Below are positions 8,575 through 15,172 of a stretch of DNA of 16,533 nucleotides, one piece after another. The notes under the pieces were generated by a model. The model saw nothing but the letters and a program-made list of their open reading frames with translations. It did no database searches and was not told the DNA's origin. The stretch is from JBKBIP01 sp046297495 (GTDB lineage Bacteria; Planctomycetota; Planctomycetia; Gemmatales; Gemmataceae), in the NCBI GenBank assembly GCA_046297495.1, contig JBKBIP010000058.1, positions 1 to 16,533 of the forward strand, in the 5' to 3' direction. The translations under genes and the position numbers were made by a program. The first letter of the stretch is position 1; the number at the start of each line of letters is the position of its first letter.

Positions 8575-8639
8575 GCGAGCGGGAGCCGTCAGGCCCCTGG
8601 TGGCGGGCATCGCCGGGGAGCTGACGCCCCCCCGCTCGC
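8575..8639. repeat. 65-base imperfect palindrome between nuoL and nuoM
   Basis: GCGAGCGGG (8575-8583) pairs perfectly with CCCGCTCGC (8631-8639). Inside it CGTCAG pairs with CTGACG, CCCC with GGGG, and GGCG with CGCC, giving a long interrupted hairpin. It fills half of the 130-base nuoL-nuoM gap. No U-run follows it directly on the minus strand, so a dispersed repeat or an mRNA processing/stability element is likelier than a full terminator. Confidence 0.7.
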
Positions 8640-8652
8640 TGAATCAATTTTT

Positions 8653-11199
8653 CTACCCCGCCGTCACCTGAGTGACGAAATACGTCAATAGCGCGAACAC
8701 GCCGATGGCCGCCAGCACCAGGAACAGGATGTAACTACGAATGTATCCCGTCTGGACGTTGCGCAGCCAAGCACCAGCAGCGTAAATCACTCGGCTGGTC
8801 AGGTTGACCAAACCGTCGATGACGCCGTTGTCGAACAAGCCATTCCAGTCAGCAATTTTGATTGTCCACCGACCGCTGCCATCGATAAGGCCATCGATCA
8901 CTTTCAAATCAAAGTTACGACACCATGCCGCCACGACCAGCACCGGCCGCACCAAGATGGCGCTGTACAGCTCATCGAAGTACCATTTATTCCACAACAA
9001 CCGATGCAAACCGGGAAACTGTTCCTTGGCCTCGGCGGGGTCGAGTTTGTGGAAGTAATAGACCAAGGCGGCGAACACGGCCCCCAACACGGCGACGAAC
9101 AGGGCCAAGCCACCGGCCAGCAGGTGATACTGCTGGGCCAGATGCCGTTCTCGCTCCAGGCCGGCGCCGAGGAACTCCTCCCCTTCAATGGCTCCGAAAC
9201 CGGTTGCCACCGCCACATGTTGCGAGTGGTGGATGTGGTGCTCCAAATGGCTGGCCTCGGCGTCCCACAACGGCCAGCCCCAGCCTACCGTCACGGTGAA
9301 GAAAGCCAACACCATCAGCGGCACGGTCATGACATACGGCGACTCGTGGGCATGTTCATGCACCTGATGATCGCGCGGCGTGCCGGTGAACGTCAGGAAC
9401 CACATGCGGAACATGTAGAACGTGGTGATGCCGGCAGTGATCAGCGGCAGCAGCAATAACAGCAAGTGTTGCGGGTTGACCATGACATAGCCAACCGCTT
9501 GGGCAATGATGGCGTCCTTGCTGTACCAACCGCTGAGGAATGGCGTCCCAGCAATGGCCAGCACGCCGATGAGCATGGTGATGGCGGTAATCTTCATCTT
9601 AGGATACAGCCCACCCATCTTGGGCATTTCCTGCTCGTGGTGACAGCCGTAAATCACGCTGCCGGAACCCAGGAACAACAGGGCCTTGAAGAAGGCATGC
9701 GTGATCAGATGGAACATCCCCGCCGCCCAGCCGCCGATCCCCAGGGCCAGCATCATGTACCCCAATTGGCTAACCGTCGAATAGGCCAGCACTTTTTTGA
9801 TGTCGGTCATGACAATGGCAATGGTGGCCGCCACGAACAGGGTGATGCCGCCGATGTAGGCGATGACGAGCAATGCTTCCGGCGCGAAGAGTGGGAAAAC
9901 CCGGCCCACGAGATACACCCCCGCCGCCACCATCGTTGCCGCGTGGATCAAGGCGCTGACCGGCGTCGGGCCTTCCATCGCGTCAGGCAGCCAGACGTGC
10001 AGCGGAAATTGCGCCGACTTGCCAACGCAGCCCAGAAAAATCCCCAAACCCGCCGCCACCAACAACCAATACGGCATGGTGCTGGTTTGGAAATACGACG
10101 GATGTTCCTCATGGAACTGCGCGCTGGCGTTGACCGGAATTACCTCACCTTCATGCGGCAGGTGGTAATGATCGACTTTCGGCATTTTCTGAAACAGCAC
10201 GACCTCGCCGCCATGCGGATCGAGTCGCAACTGGGGCACACCGTCTTTCGCTGGGGCCGGGTCGCCGCGCACGATGTGAGCCGTCAACTCGTCGGCGCCG
10301 CCGTGCGAGTTGTACGGACCACGCACGTGTTGAAATATCTCTTGGAAGTTGAAGGTGCCAACGTATGTCCACAGAATCAATAGGCCGATAATGAAACCGG
10401 CGTCGCCGATGCGGTTGGTGATGAATGCCTTGTTGGCGGCATTGGAGGCGCTGCTCCGCTCGTAATAGAAGCCGATGAGCAAGAAGGAACAAATGCCGAC
10501 TAGCTCCCAGCTGACGAATACTTGGAAGAGATTATCGGCCAGTACCAGGTTGAGCATCGAGAAACAGAACAGCGACAGGAACATGAAGAACCGGCCAAAA
10601 CGCCCTTTGCGGTGCAAGTGGCCATCTTCGGTGTGAACCTGATGATCCTCCACCGTCTGCTGTAGCTCCTCGCTCATGTAGCCGATGGAGAACAAGTGAA
10701 TCATGGTGGCGATGAGCGTGATCATCAGGAACATCGTCGCCGTCAGGCTGTCAATGTAGTAGCCCAACGTCAACTTGGTGGCGGGAGCGTCTGGTCTGCC
10801 GGGGACATAAATTTCCGCCCACGTCCAGTCATCGGTCCAACGGCTCTCGTCGTGGTGGGATGTCTTCTTGTCGTGGTCATGATCATGCGGATCGTGATGC
10901 CCTGCTGCCGCATGATGCTCGTGTGTGTCGTGGTGAGCCACATCTTGGGCATGAAGAAGGAAACCCACGAGGCTAAGCACGAACGACAGCGCAATGGCAG
11001 CCGTGGCCACGTAGGCCCCCGTGCGGCGCGGCGTGTCGCCGCCCAAGAGATCGTAAATGGTTCTCCCCAGGCCGGACCCCTTGTACGACCGCGCCAAGCC
11101 GCGAATGCCCCCCGCCAAAAAGAGCAGCAGGAACGACAGCAACGGCAACAGAGTGGCGTAAACGTATAGCAATCCGGGGTGAGCGGAGAAGTCGAACAT
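8653..11199 (-). CDS. nuoL: NADH-quinone oxidoreductase subunit L, enlarged and His-rich
   Basis: This encodes 848 aa, far above the usual 610-660. It is the distal proton-pumping subunit of complex I, with the C-terminal lateral helix and last TM present (KWYFDELYSAILVRP onward). Functional residues: Glu in SWELVGICSFLLIGFYYE (E232), Lys in GKSAQFPLHVWLPDAMEG (K394), His in SALIHAATMVAAG (H419), and HLITHAFFKALLF (H497, H501, K505). K394-H419 spacing equals E. coli K229-H254. Extra length is in the TM2-TM3 loop (13 His in residues 83-116), a short TM3-TM4 His/acid stretch, a TM6-TM7 insertion (about 290-375; E232-K394 is 77 residues longer than in E. coli), and His runs near HQVHEHAHE and HLEHHIHHSQH. 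The ATG is 3 bases after the nuoK stop, and AAAGGA (11206-11211) lies in the last nuoK codons. Confidence 0.96.
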   Translation of the reverse strand: MFDFSAHPGLLYVYATLLPLLSFLLLFLAGGIRGLARSYKGSGLGRTIYDLLGGDTPRRTGAYVATAAIALSFVLSLVGFLLHAQDVAHHDTHEHHAAAGHHDPHDHDHDKKTSHHDESRWTDDWTWAEIYVPGRPDAPATKLTLGYYIDSLTATMFLMITLIATMIHLFSIGYMSEELQQTVEDHQVHTEDGHLHRKGRFGRFFMFLSLFCFSMLNLVLADNLFQVFVSWELVGICSFLLIGFYYERSSASNAANKAFITNRIGDAGFIIGLLILWTYVGTFNFQEIFQHVRGPYNSHGGADELTAHIVRGDPAPAKDGVPQLRLDPHGGEVVLFQKMPKVDHYHLPHEGEVIPVNASAQFHEEHPSYFQTSTMPYWLLVAAGLGIFLGCVGKSAQFPLHVWLPDAMEGPTPVSALIHAATMVAAGVYLVGRVFPLFAPEALLVIAYIGGITLFVAATIAIVMTDIKKVLAYSTVSQLGYMMLALGIGGWAAGMFHLITHAFFKALLFLGSGSVIYGCHHEQEMPKMGGLYPKMKITAITMLIGVLAIAGTPFLSGWYSKDAIIAQAVGYVMVNPQHLLLLLLPLITAGITTFYMFRMWFLTFTGTPRDHQVHEHAHESPYVMTVPLMVLAFFTVTVGWGWPLWDAEASHLEHHIHHSQHVAVATGFGAIEGEEFLGAGLERERHLAQQYHLLAGGLALFVAVLGAVFAALVYYFHKLDPAEAKEQFPGLHRLLWNKWYFDELYSAILVRPVLVVAAWCRNFDLKVIDGLIDGSGRWTIKIADWNGLFDNGVIDGLVNLTSRVIYAAGAWLRNVQTGYIRSYILFLVLAAIGVFALLTYFVTQVTAG

Positions 11200-11202
11200 G
11201 GT

Positions 11203-11517
11203 TTATCCTTTCAACTCCTCGGCGGTATCGACATCCACGGTCCAATGATTGTTATAAAAATTGAGCACGATGGCCAAGGCGATGGCGGCCTCGGCGGCGG
11301 CCATGACGATGACAAAGAGGGCAAACAGCTGCCCCTCGACGGCGAAGGTCGCGTTGTAATGAGAGAAGGCCACGAAGTTGATGTTCGCGCCGTTCAGCAC
11401 CAGCTCGACCCCCATAAGCACGCCAATGGCATTGCGTTTGATGGCCATGCTCACCGCGCCGCACACGAACAGCAGCGCCCCCAGCACCAAGTAATGCGTC
11501 AAGCCCACGTCGTTCAT
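11203..11517 (-). CDS. nuoK: NADH-quinone oxidoreductase subunit K
   Basis: This encodes 104 aa, normal for NuoK, with three transmembrane helices. It contains the two membrane glutamates of the proton path, in GVLMGVELVLNGANINF (E38) and VMAAAEAAIALAIVL (E76), matching E. coli E36 and E72. NuoK is a small core membrane-arm subunit between NuoJ/NuoA and NuoN. The ATG overlaps the nuoJ stop (ATGA), indicating translational coupling. Its last codons (EELKG) carry the ribosome binding site of nuoL. Confidence 0.95.
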   Translation of the reverse strand: MNDVGLTHYLVLGALLFVCGAVSMAIKRNAIGVLMGVELVLNGANINFVAFSHYNATFAVEGQLFALFVIVMAAAEAAIALAIVLNFYNNHWTVDVDTAEELKG

Positions 11518-12122
11518 GGCGTCGCTCCTCGCCGGCGCTTGGCGCGGGCCAGATACGCCGCGCCAATCAAGACCACCAATAGATGCACTGAGATAATTTC
11601 AAAGGGCAGCAGGTAGGCCAACTGCTTGCGGGTGGGGGCCGATTCTCCGGTGGGTACTCCAGTAAGGTGGGCTTCTGGCGTCGCCCTGTCCATGCCAAGC
11701 AAGGCTTCCCCCAAGATCACACTGTTGGGGGCGGTTTCCTCGGCCACCGGCTGGCCCAACAGCTCCGGCGCGCGAAAGCTGAGGACCGCCGTCACGGACA
11801 AAACACTGAACAACAACAAGCCAACGACGATGGAAACGGCCCACTCGACCGCGCCGCTCTTCATGGTGATGAATGGCCCTTGAGCCGTCAACATGACACC
11901 AAAGACGACCAAGACCAAGGTGCCGCCGACATAAACCAGCAACTGCACGGCACCAATGAAGTTCGCCCCCAGCAAGAAAAAGATGCCCGCCACGCCGCCC
12001 ACGGAGAACAGCAGGAACACCGCCGCCCGCACGATGTTCTGAGTCAACACCACCGAGATGGCGCACAAGCCGGTCAATACCGCGATGATCCAGAACAGAA
12101 TGGGAGTTAGGTTTATTTCCAT
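11514..12122 (-). CDS. nuoJ: NADH-quinone oxidoreductase subunit J
   Basis: This encodes 202 aa with about five transmembrane helices. The TM3 signature is recognisable (GAVQLLVYVGGTLVLVVFG), the segment that carries the pi-bulge in NuoJ and links quinone reduction to proton pumping. A hydrophilic stretch of about 45 residues (PVAEETAPN to TRKQLAYL) before the last helix is a usual NuoJ feature. The start is the ATG at 12122; no strong Shine-Dalgarno is visible. It overlaps nuoK by four bases. NuoI would normally be encoded just before it, but the 81 bases between nuoH and nuoJ hold only a repeat and a hairpin. Confidence 0.93.
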   Translation of the reverse strand: MEINLTPILFWIIAVLTGLCAISVVLTQNIVRAAVFLLFSVGGVAGIFFLLGANFIGAVQLLVYVGGTLVLVVFGVMLTAQGPFITMKSGAVEWAVSIVVGLLLFSVLSVTAVLSFRAPELLGQPVAEETAPNSVILGEALLGMDRATPEAHLTGVPTGESAPTRKQLAYLLPFEIISVHLLVVLIGAAYLARAKRRRGATP

Positions 12123-12137
12123 GTCACAATCACTTTT

Positions 12138-12154
12138 GATTTATCGTTTCGCGC
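12138..12154. repeat. 17-bp intergenic motif GATTTATCGTTTCGCGC, copy 1
   Basis: The 17-mer is identical to 15099-15115, and a degenerate inverted copy (15 of 17) lies at 14273-14289. All three are in intergenic DNA. This copy is in the nuoH-nuoJ gap. Confidence 0.6.
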
Positions 12155-12168
12155 TCGCTCTCGACTAT

Positions 12169-12188
12169 CCGGTCCCCCTAGGGACCGG
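12169..12188. repeat. Perfect 8-bp hairpin in the nuoH-nuoJ gap
   Basis: CCGGTCCC (12169-12176) and GGGACCGG (12181-12188) flank a four-base loop. On the minus-strand transcript no U-run follows, so it is more likely an mRNA processing or stability structure, or a dispersed repeat, than a strong terminator. Confidence 0.65.
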
Positions 12189-12203
12189 CTTGGGTTGGTG
12201 CCT

Positions 12204-13421
12204 TTACGACTGACTTCCCACGGACTGCCCGCTGACCGCTTGCCAGGGGCCAGGGCTGGGCATACCGGCCAACGGCGGGGCGCTGCTGGGACTGGCCACC
12301 TTGATCAGCACCCAAATGAATCCGATCACACTGGCGGCGAAGATCAAGTAGCTCACGATAGTCTGAACAGTCGAAGGCACGCCGACTTGCCAAATGCTGA
12401 CACCCAGCAACAACACGCAGCTAATCGGCAGCAAATATTTCAAACCCATCATCATCACTTGGTCGATGCGAAGACGGGGCAACGTCCAGCGCACCCACAT
12501 CTGCACGAAGACCAACACCCAGCATTTGACGATGAACACGGCGACGTTGATGATGTTGCCAAAAATGGGGCCGAGCAACGTCGTCAACTCCCACGGCAAG
12601 CCCAAGCTCCAGCCGCCCAGGAACAACGTCACGGCAATGCCGGCGACGGCGAACATGCTACCGTATTCGGCCATGAAGAAAAACGACCAGCGTAGGCCGC
12701 TATATTCGGTATGGAAACCGGCCACCAACTCGCTCTCGGCTTCGGCCAAGTCAAACGGCGCCCGCTTGCAACTGGCCGTGGCACAGGTAAAGTAGGTCCA
12801 AAAGGCCACGAAGGTGAACGGATCATGAAACACGTACCAATTCCAGATACCGTATTGCTGGCGAGCAATTTCGCTGAGGTTCATCGAACCGGCCACGATC
12901 ACCGGCACGACGACGCAAATCGCCATCGGTACTTCATAGCTGACCACCTGAGCCGCCTCGCGCATGGCGCCGAACAGCGACCACTTGCTGCCCGAGCCGT
13001 AGCCCGCCAGGATGACGCCGAAGATCTCTGTGGACATGATGGCCAGCATCAGAAAAATGGCGATGTCGATGTCAAAGGCCACCACGCCATTGCCGAAGGG
13101 CAGCACCAAAAAGGCGGCATAGGAACCGCAAAAAGCGATGTACGGCCCAATGCGAAACAACATCTGGTCAGCGCTGGCGGGAATGATGTCTTCCTTGACC
13201 AACAGCTTGATGCCGTCGGCGAGGGTTTGCAGCCAGCCGAATTTGCCGCCGACGCGGGTGGGACCAAGCCGATCCTGAATACGCCCGGCCACCTTGCGTT
13301 CCAGCCAGATGAAGAAAATCGCCGACACCGCTACGAAGGTAAGTAGGACGATGGCGCTGATCATGCCAACGGCAATACCGGCCAACGTGGGTCCCAAGTA
13401 GGGGGTGAGTAACTCCGTCAC
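12204..13421 (-). CDS. nuoH: NADH-quinone oxidoreductase subunit H
   Basis: This encodes 405 aa, somewhat above the usual 320-350. NuoH forms the quinone chamber and joins the membrane and peripheral arms. Signatures in order: ERKVAGRIQDRLGPTRVGG (41-59), FGAMREAAQVVSYEVP (150-165) and FDLAEAESELVAGFHTEY (223-240), the acidic loop 5 region. Eight hydrophobic helices can be read. A Pro/Ser-rich tail of about 33 residues follows the last helix (PSSAPPLAG onward) and is not a usual NuoH feature. The start is the GTG at 13421, with AAGGA at 13432-13436 about 10 bases upstream. It is the first gene of the membrane-arm block and is divergent from scpB. The next gene is nuoJ, not nuoI. Confidence 0.95.
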   Translation of the reverse strand: MTELLTPYLGPTLAGIAVGMISAIVLLTFVAVSAIFFIWLERKVAGRIQDRLGPTRVGGKFGWLQTLADGIKLLVKEDIIPASADQMLFRIGPYIAFCGSYAAFLVLPFGNGVVAFDIDIAIFLMLAIMSTEIFGVILAGYGSGSKWSLFGAMREAAQVVSYEVPMAICVVVPVIVAGSMNLSEIARQQYGIWNWYVFHDPFTFVAFWTYFTCATASCKRAPFDLAEAESELVAGFHTEYSGLRWSFFFMAEYGSMFAVAGIAVTLFLGGWSLGLPWELTTLLGPIFGNIINVAVFIVKCWVLVFVQMWVRWTLPRLRIDQVMMMGLKYLLPISCVLLLGVSIWQVGVPSTVQTIVSYLIFAASVIGFIWVLIKVASPSSAPPLAGMPSPGPWQAVSGQSVGSQS

Positions 13422-13446
13422 GATCGCGGATTCCTTATCTTGAGTT

Positions 13447-13476
13447 CTCGTCCCTGGGTTGCTACCTGGGAACGAG
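13447..13476. repeat. Dispersed palindromic (REP-like) element, copy 2
   Basis: CTCGTCCC (13447-13454) pairs with GGAACGAG (13469-13476) with one mismatch. It differs from the 6664-6693 copy at only four of 30 positions. It lies just upstream of nuoH, within the nuoH-scpB divergent region, so the two copies bracket the nuoH to nuoM segment. Confidence 0.75.
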
Positions 13477-13520
13477 GTGAGGAACCAGTATTTATCCGTG
13501 CGATTTCTATGATGGGCGTT

Positions 13521-13549
13521 ACTCTATTTCTCATCGGTACAATCGGCAA
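13521..13549 (-). promoter_or_regulatory. Possible sigma-70-like promoter for the nuo block
   Basis: On the minus strand TTGCCG (13544-13549) and TAGAGT (13521-13526) are separated by 17 bases, each matching four of six consensus positions. It would give a leader of about 90 bases that includes the REP-like element. It is a weak match, offered as a candidate only. Confidence 0.2.
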
Positions 13550-13570
13550 GCATTTCCCACTTTTCCGAAT

Positions 13571-13576
13571 AGGAAA
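13571..13576 (+). promoter_or_regulatory. Ribosome binding site of scpB
   Basis: AGGAAA lies 6 bases before the ATG at 13583. It supports the long N-terminus over the internal ATG at 13670, which has no Shine-Dalgarno. Confidence 0.5.
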
Positions 13577-13582
13577 ATACTC

Positions 13583-14233
13583 ATGCGCGGGCAAGCACGG
13601 CGTGGCCCATTGGCTCGACGAAGAGCGGATCAGTTACCGGAAAATCATTGTTTACCGCCAGCCCTACGGATGGAGCGGGTGCTCGATCGTACGCGCGGCA
13701 CCGAAGGGAAAGGAGAACTGGCTCGTGATCATGCGTTGGCCTTGGTGGAAGCAGTCCTGATGGCGGCGGAGGAACCGCTCAACGTGCGCCGTCTAGCGAC
13801 TGTCACGGGACTAAACGACGCGAGCACCGTGCGCCGCGCCTTGGAGCGGTTGCAGAAGTTGTATGAACAGGACGGCAGCGCCTTTCAGGTGCAGGAAATC
13901 GCTGGCGGTTTCCAGCTGCTCACTCGCCCGGAATTTCACCCCTGGTTGACCCGCTTGGGCCGATCCACGACGGACTTGAAGCTCTCCGTCGCGCTGCGCG
14001 AGACGCTGGCCATCATCGCCTATCGCCAGCCGATCATGCGGGCCAAGATCGAGGCCATTCGCGGCGTCCATAGCGGCGAGGTACTGCGGCAGCTCATGGA
14101 GAAAGGTTTAATCCGCATTGTCGGACGCGATGAATCCCTGGGCCGGCCCGTGCTATATGGCACGACGAAGAAATTCTTGCAGCTCTTTGGCCTGCGTTCC
14201 TTGCGCGACCTGCCACCGTTGGCGGAGGGATGA
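13583..14233 (+). CDS. scpB: SMC-Scp complex subunit ScpB
   Basis: This encodes 216 aa. ScpB binds the kleisin ScpA and helps SMC condense and segregate the chromosome. The first winged helix is about residues 49-125 (ALALVEAVLMAAEEPL onward). The second is about 137-205 and contains the family signature ALRETLAIIAYRQPIM followed by IEAIRGVHSGEVLRQL. The last part (GRPVLYGTTKKFLQLFGL) is also typical. The first 48 residues are basic, Arg/Pro-rich and lie outside the usual domain. They are supported by the AGGAAA before ATG 13583, but a start at ATG 13670 would leave a more usual protein of 187 aa. A strong AAAGGAG at about 13709-13715 lies inside the frame with no well-spaced in-frame ATG. 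ScpA is not in the window. Confidence 0.9.
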   Translation: MRGQARRGPLARRRADQLPENHCLPPALRMERVLDRTRGTEGKGELARDHALALVEAVLMAAEEPLNVRRLATVTGLNDASTVRRALERLQKLYEQDGSAFQVQEIAGGFQLLTRPEFHPWLTRLGRSTTDLKLSVALRETLAIIAYRQPIMRAKIEAIRGVHSGEVLRQLMEKGLIRIVGRDESLGRPVLYGTTKKFLQLFGLRSLRDLPPLAEG

Positions 14234-14272
14234 TTCGTTTTTAGCAGTGGGAGAATAGGAGTGTTTCTCTGA

Positions 14273-14289
14273 GCGCGAACCGATGAATC
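14273..14289. repeat. 17-bp intergenic motif, degenerate inverted copy
   Basis: GCGCGAACCGATGAATC matches the reverse complement of the 17-mer at 12138 and 15099 in 15 of 17 positions. It sits in the short convergent gap after scpB. The 84 bases of that gap show no clear terminator. Confidence 0.45.
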
Positions 14290-14317
14290 TCGCCCTTCTC
14301 TTATCTTCTCGATGGCT

Positions 14318-15010
14318 TTATCCCCCTGGAAATTGCCATGTTGATGGCAGCCAGGGTCCAGAGAGAACGTATCCCAACAGCGCTAACACAGTGCCCAGAG
14401 CCAACAGGAACAGCACCGAGGCAACCCAGAAACCACCAGGGTATGGAAGTGGTTCGTGCCGGCGCGGCACGCGGGCCGAGCGTGTCGGCGGCTCGGCAGG
14501 GGGTTGATAGGAATAAGAGAACGGCGCGGGCGCCACCGGCTGGGCCAATGGCACCGGGGCGGGACGAGGAGCGGGGCGTTGCGTGGGGATCGCGGCGGCT
14601 TCGCCTTTGGGTTCTCGAAACTGGTAAATAGGGGGATCGGCAACGGCAGGCTTCGGAGCTGGTTCACGGCGGTCGTCCACGGCCGCCCGTGCTGCCGCGC
14701 GGGCACGCAGTGCTTCGAGCAATTGCTCCGCCGTTTCCGGCGGGCAGCGGCGGCGTAAGTCGTCCAGATAGCTGCGGACATCTGGCGAATGGACCGCTTC
14801 TGCCATGCTGCCGTACTGATCCAACATATGATGCGGATTATCCCGTAAGAATCGCTGCCGTAAGTGCTCCGCCTCGTCATGGCGCCCCGCTGTCAAGGAT
14901 GCTTCCGCCGCCAACACCAAATACTGATCGCGGCGCTGCCGGTCCCCCTGACGTTCTTCGAGATCAGCCAGCTGTTGATACACTGCCGCCGTTTGTTGGC
15001 TGGACATCAT
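14318..15010 (-). CDS. Proline-rich protein with C-terminal membrane anchor, unknown function
   Basis: This encodes 230 aa from the ATG at 15010. GGGAGA at 15016-15021 supports this start over an ATG at 15055, which has no ribosome binding site. Residues about 5-60 form amphipathic helices with TPR-like character (AVYQQLADLEERQGDRQRRD, then LVLAAEASLTAGRHDEAEHL), as in short tetratricopeptide units. Residues about 90-105 form another helix (CPPETAEQLLEALRARA). A Pro/Ala/Arg-rich linker spans about 117-191. One strong transmembrane helix lies at about 193-216 (FWVASVLFLLALGTVLALLGY), close to the C-terminus. There is no N-terminal signal, so it is probably tail-anchored with the helical part in the cytoplasm. 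I do not recognise a family. It is convergent with scpB and divergent from the CoA-transferase. Confidence 0.75.
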   Translation of the reverse strand: MMSSQQTAAVYQQLADLEERQGDRQRRDQYLVLAAEASLTAGRHDEAEHLRQRFLRDNPHHMLDQYGSMAEAVHSPDVRSYLDDLRRRCPPETAEQLLEALRARAAARAAVDDRREPAPKPAVADPPIYQFREPKGEAAAIPTQRPAPRPAPVPLAQPVAPAPFSYSYQPPAEPPTRSARVPRRHEPLPYPGGFWVASVLFLLALGTVLALLGYVLSGPWLPSTWQFPGG

Positions 15011-15015
15011 GTCGA

Positions 15016-15021
15016 TCTCCC
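15016..15021 (-). promoter_or_regulatory. Ribosome binding site deciding the start at 15010
   Basis: GGGAGA on the minus strand lies 5 bases before the ATG at 15010, which is followed directly by a second ATG. The in-frame ATG at 15055 has no comparable site. Confidence 0.6.
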
Positions 15022-15098
15022 GGAACACGATGCGGTACAAAGGACAATTTTTCATATCTTATGGAGTAGCGGCGCGTCACGGGAGCGCCAAGAGAAGA

Positions 15099-15115
15099 GA
15101 TTTATCGTTTCGCGC
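15099..15115. repeat. 17-bp intergenic motif GATTTATCGTTTCGCGC, copy 2
   Basis: This is an exact copy of 12138-12154. It lies in the 162-base divergent region (15011-15172) between the tail-anchored protein gene and the CoA-transferase gene. A small GGCGC/GCGCC hairpin at 15071-15089 lies beside it. Confidence 0.6.
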
Positions 15116-15172
15116 CAACTGCCGGATTGTGACGTGAAATCATCAATCTAAACATTCAGGTTCCATCCTCCC

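Noticed and set aside
9466..10383. 305-aa plus-strand open frame opposite nuoL
   Set aside because: It is antisense to a confidently assigned nuoL, has low-complexity composition and no Shine-Dalgarno or family motif.
13538..13543. TACAAT as a -10 box for scpB
   Set aside because: It is a good -10 match, but no acceptable -35 box lies 16-18 bases upstream, so it was not listed as a promoter.
13440..13760. 106-aa plus-strand frame upstream of and overlapping scpB
   Set aside because: It begins inside the REP-like element and overlaps scpB in another frame; no motif supports it.
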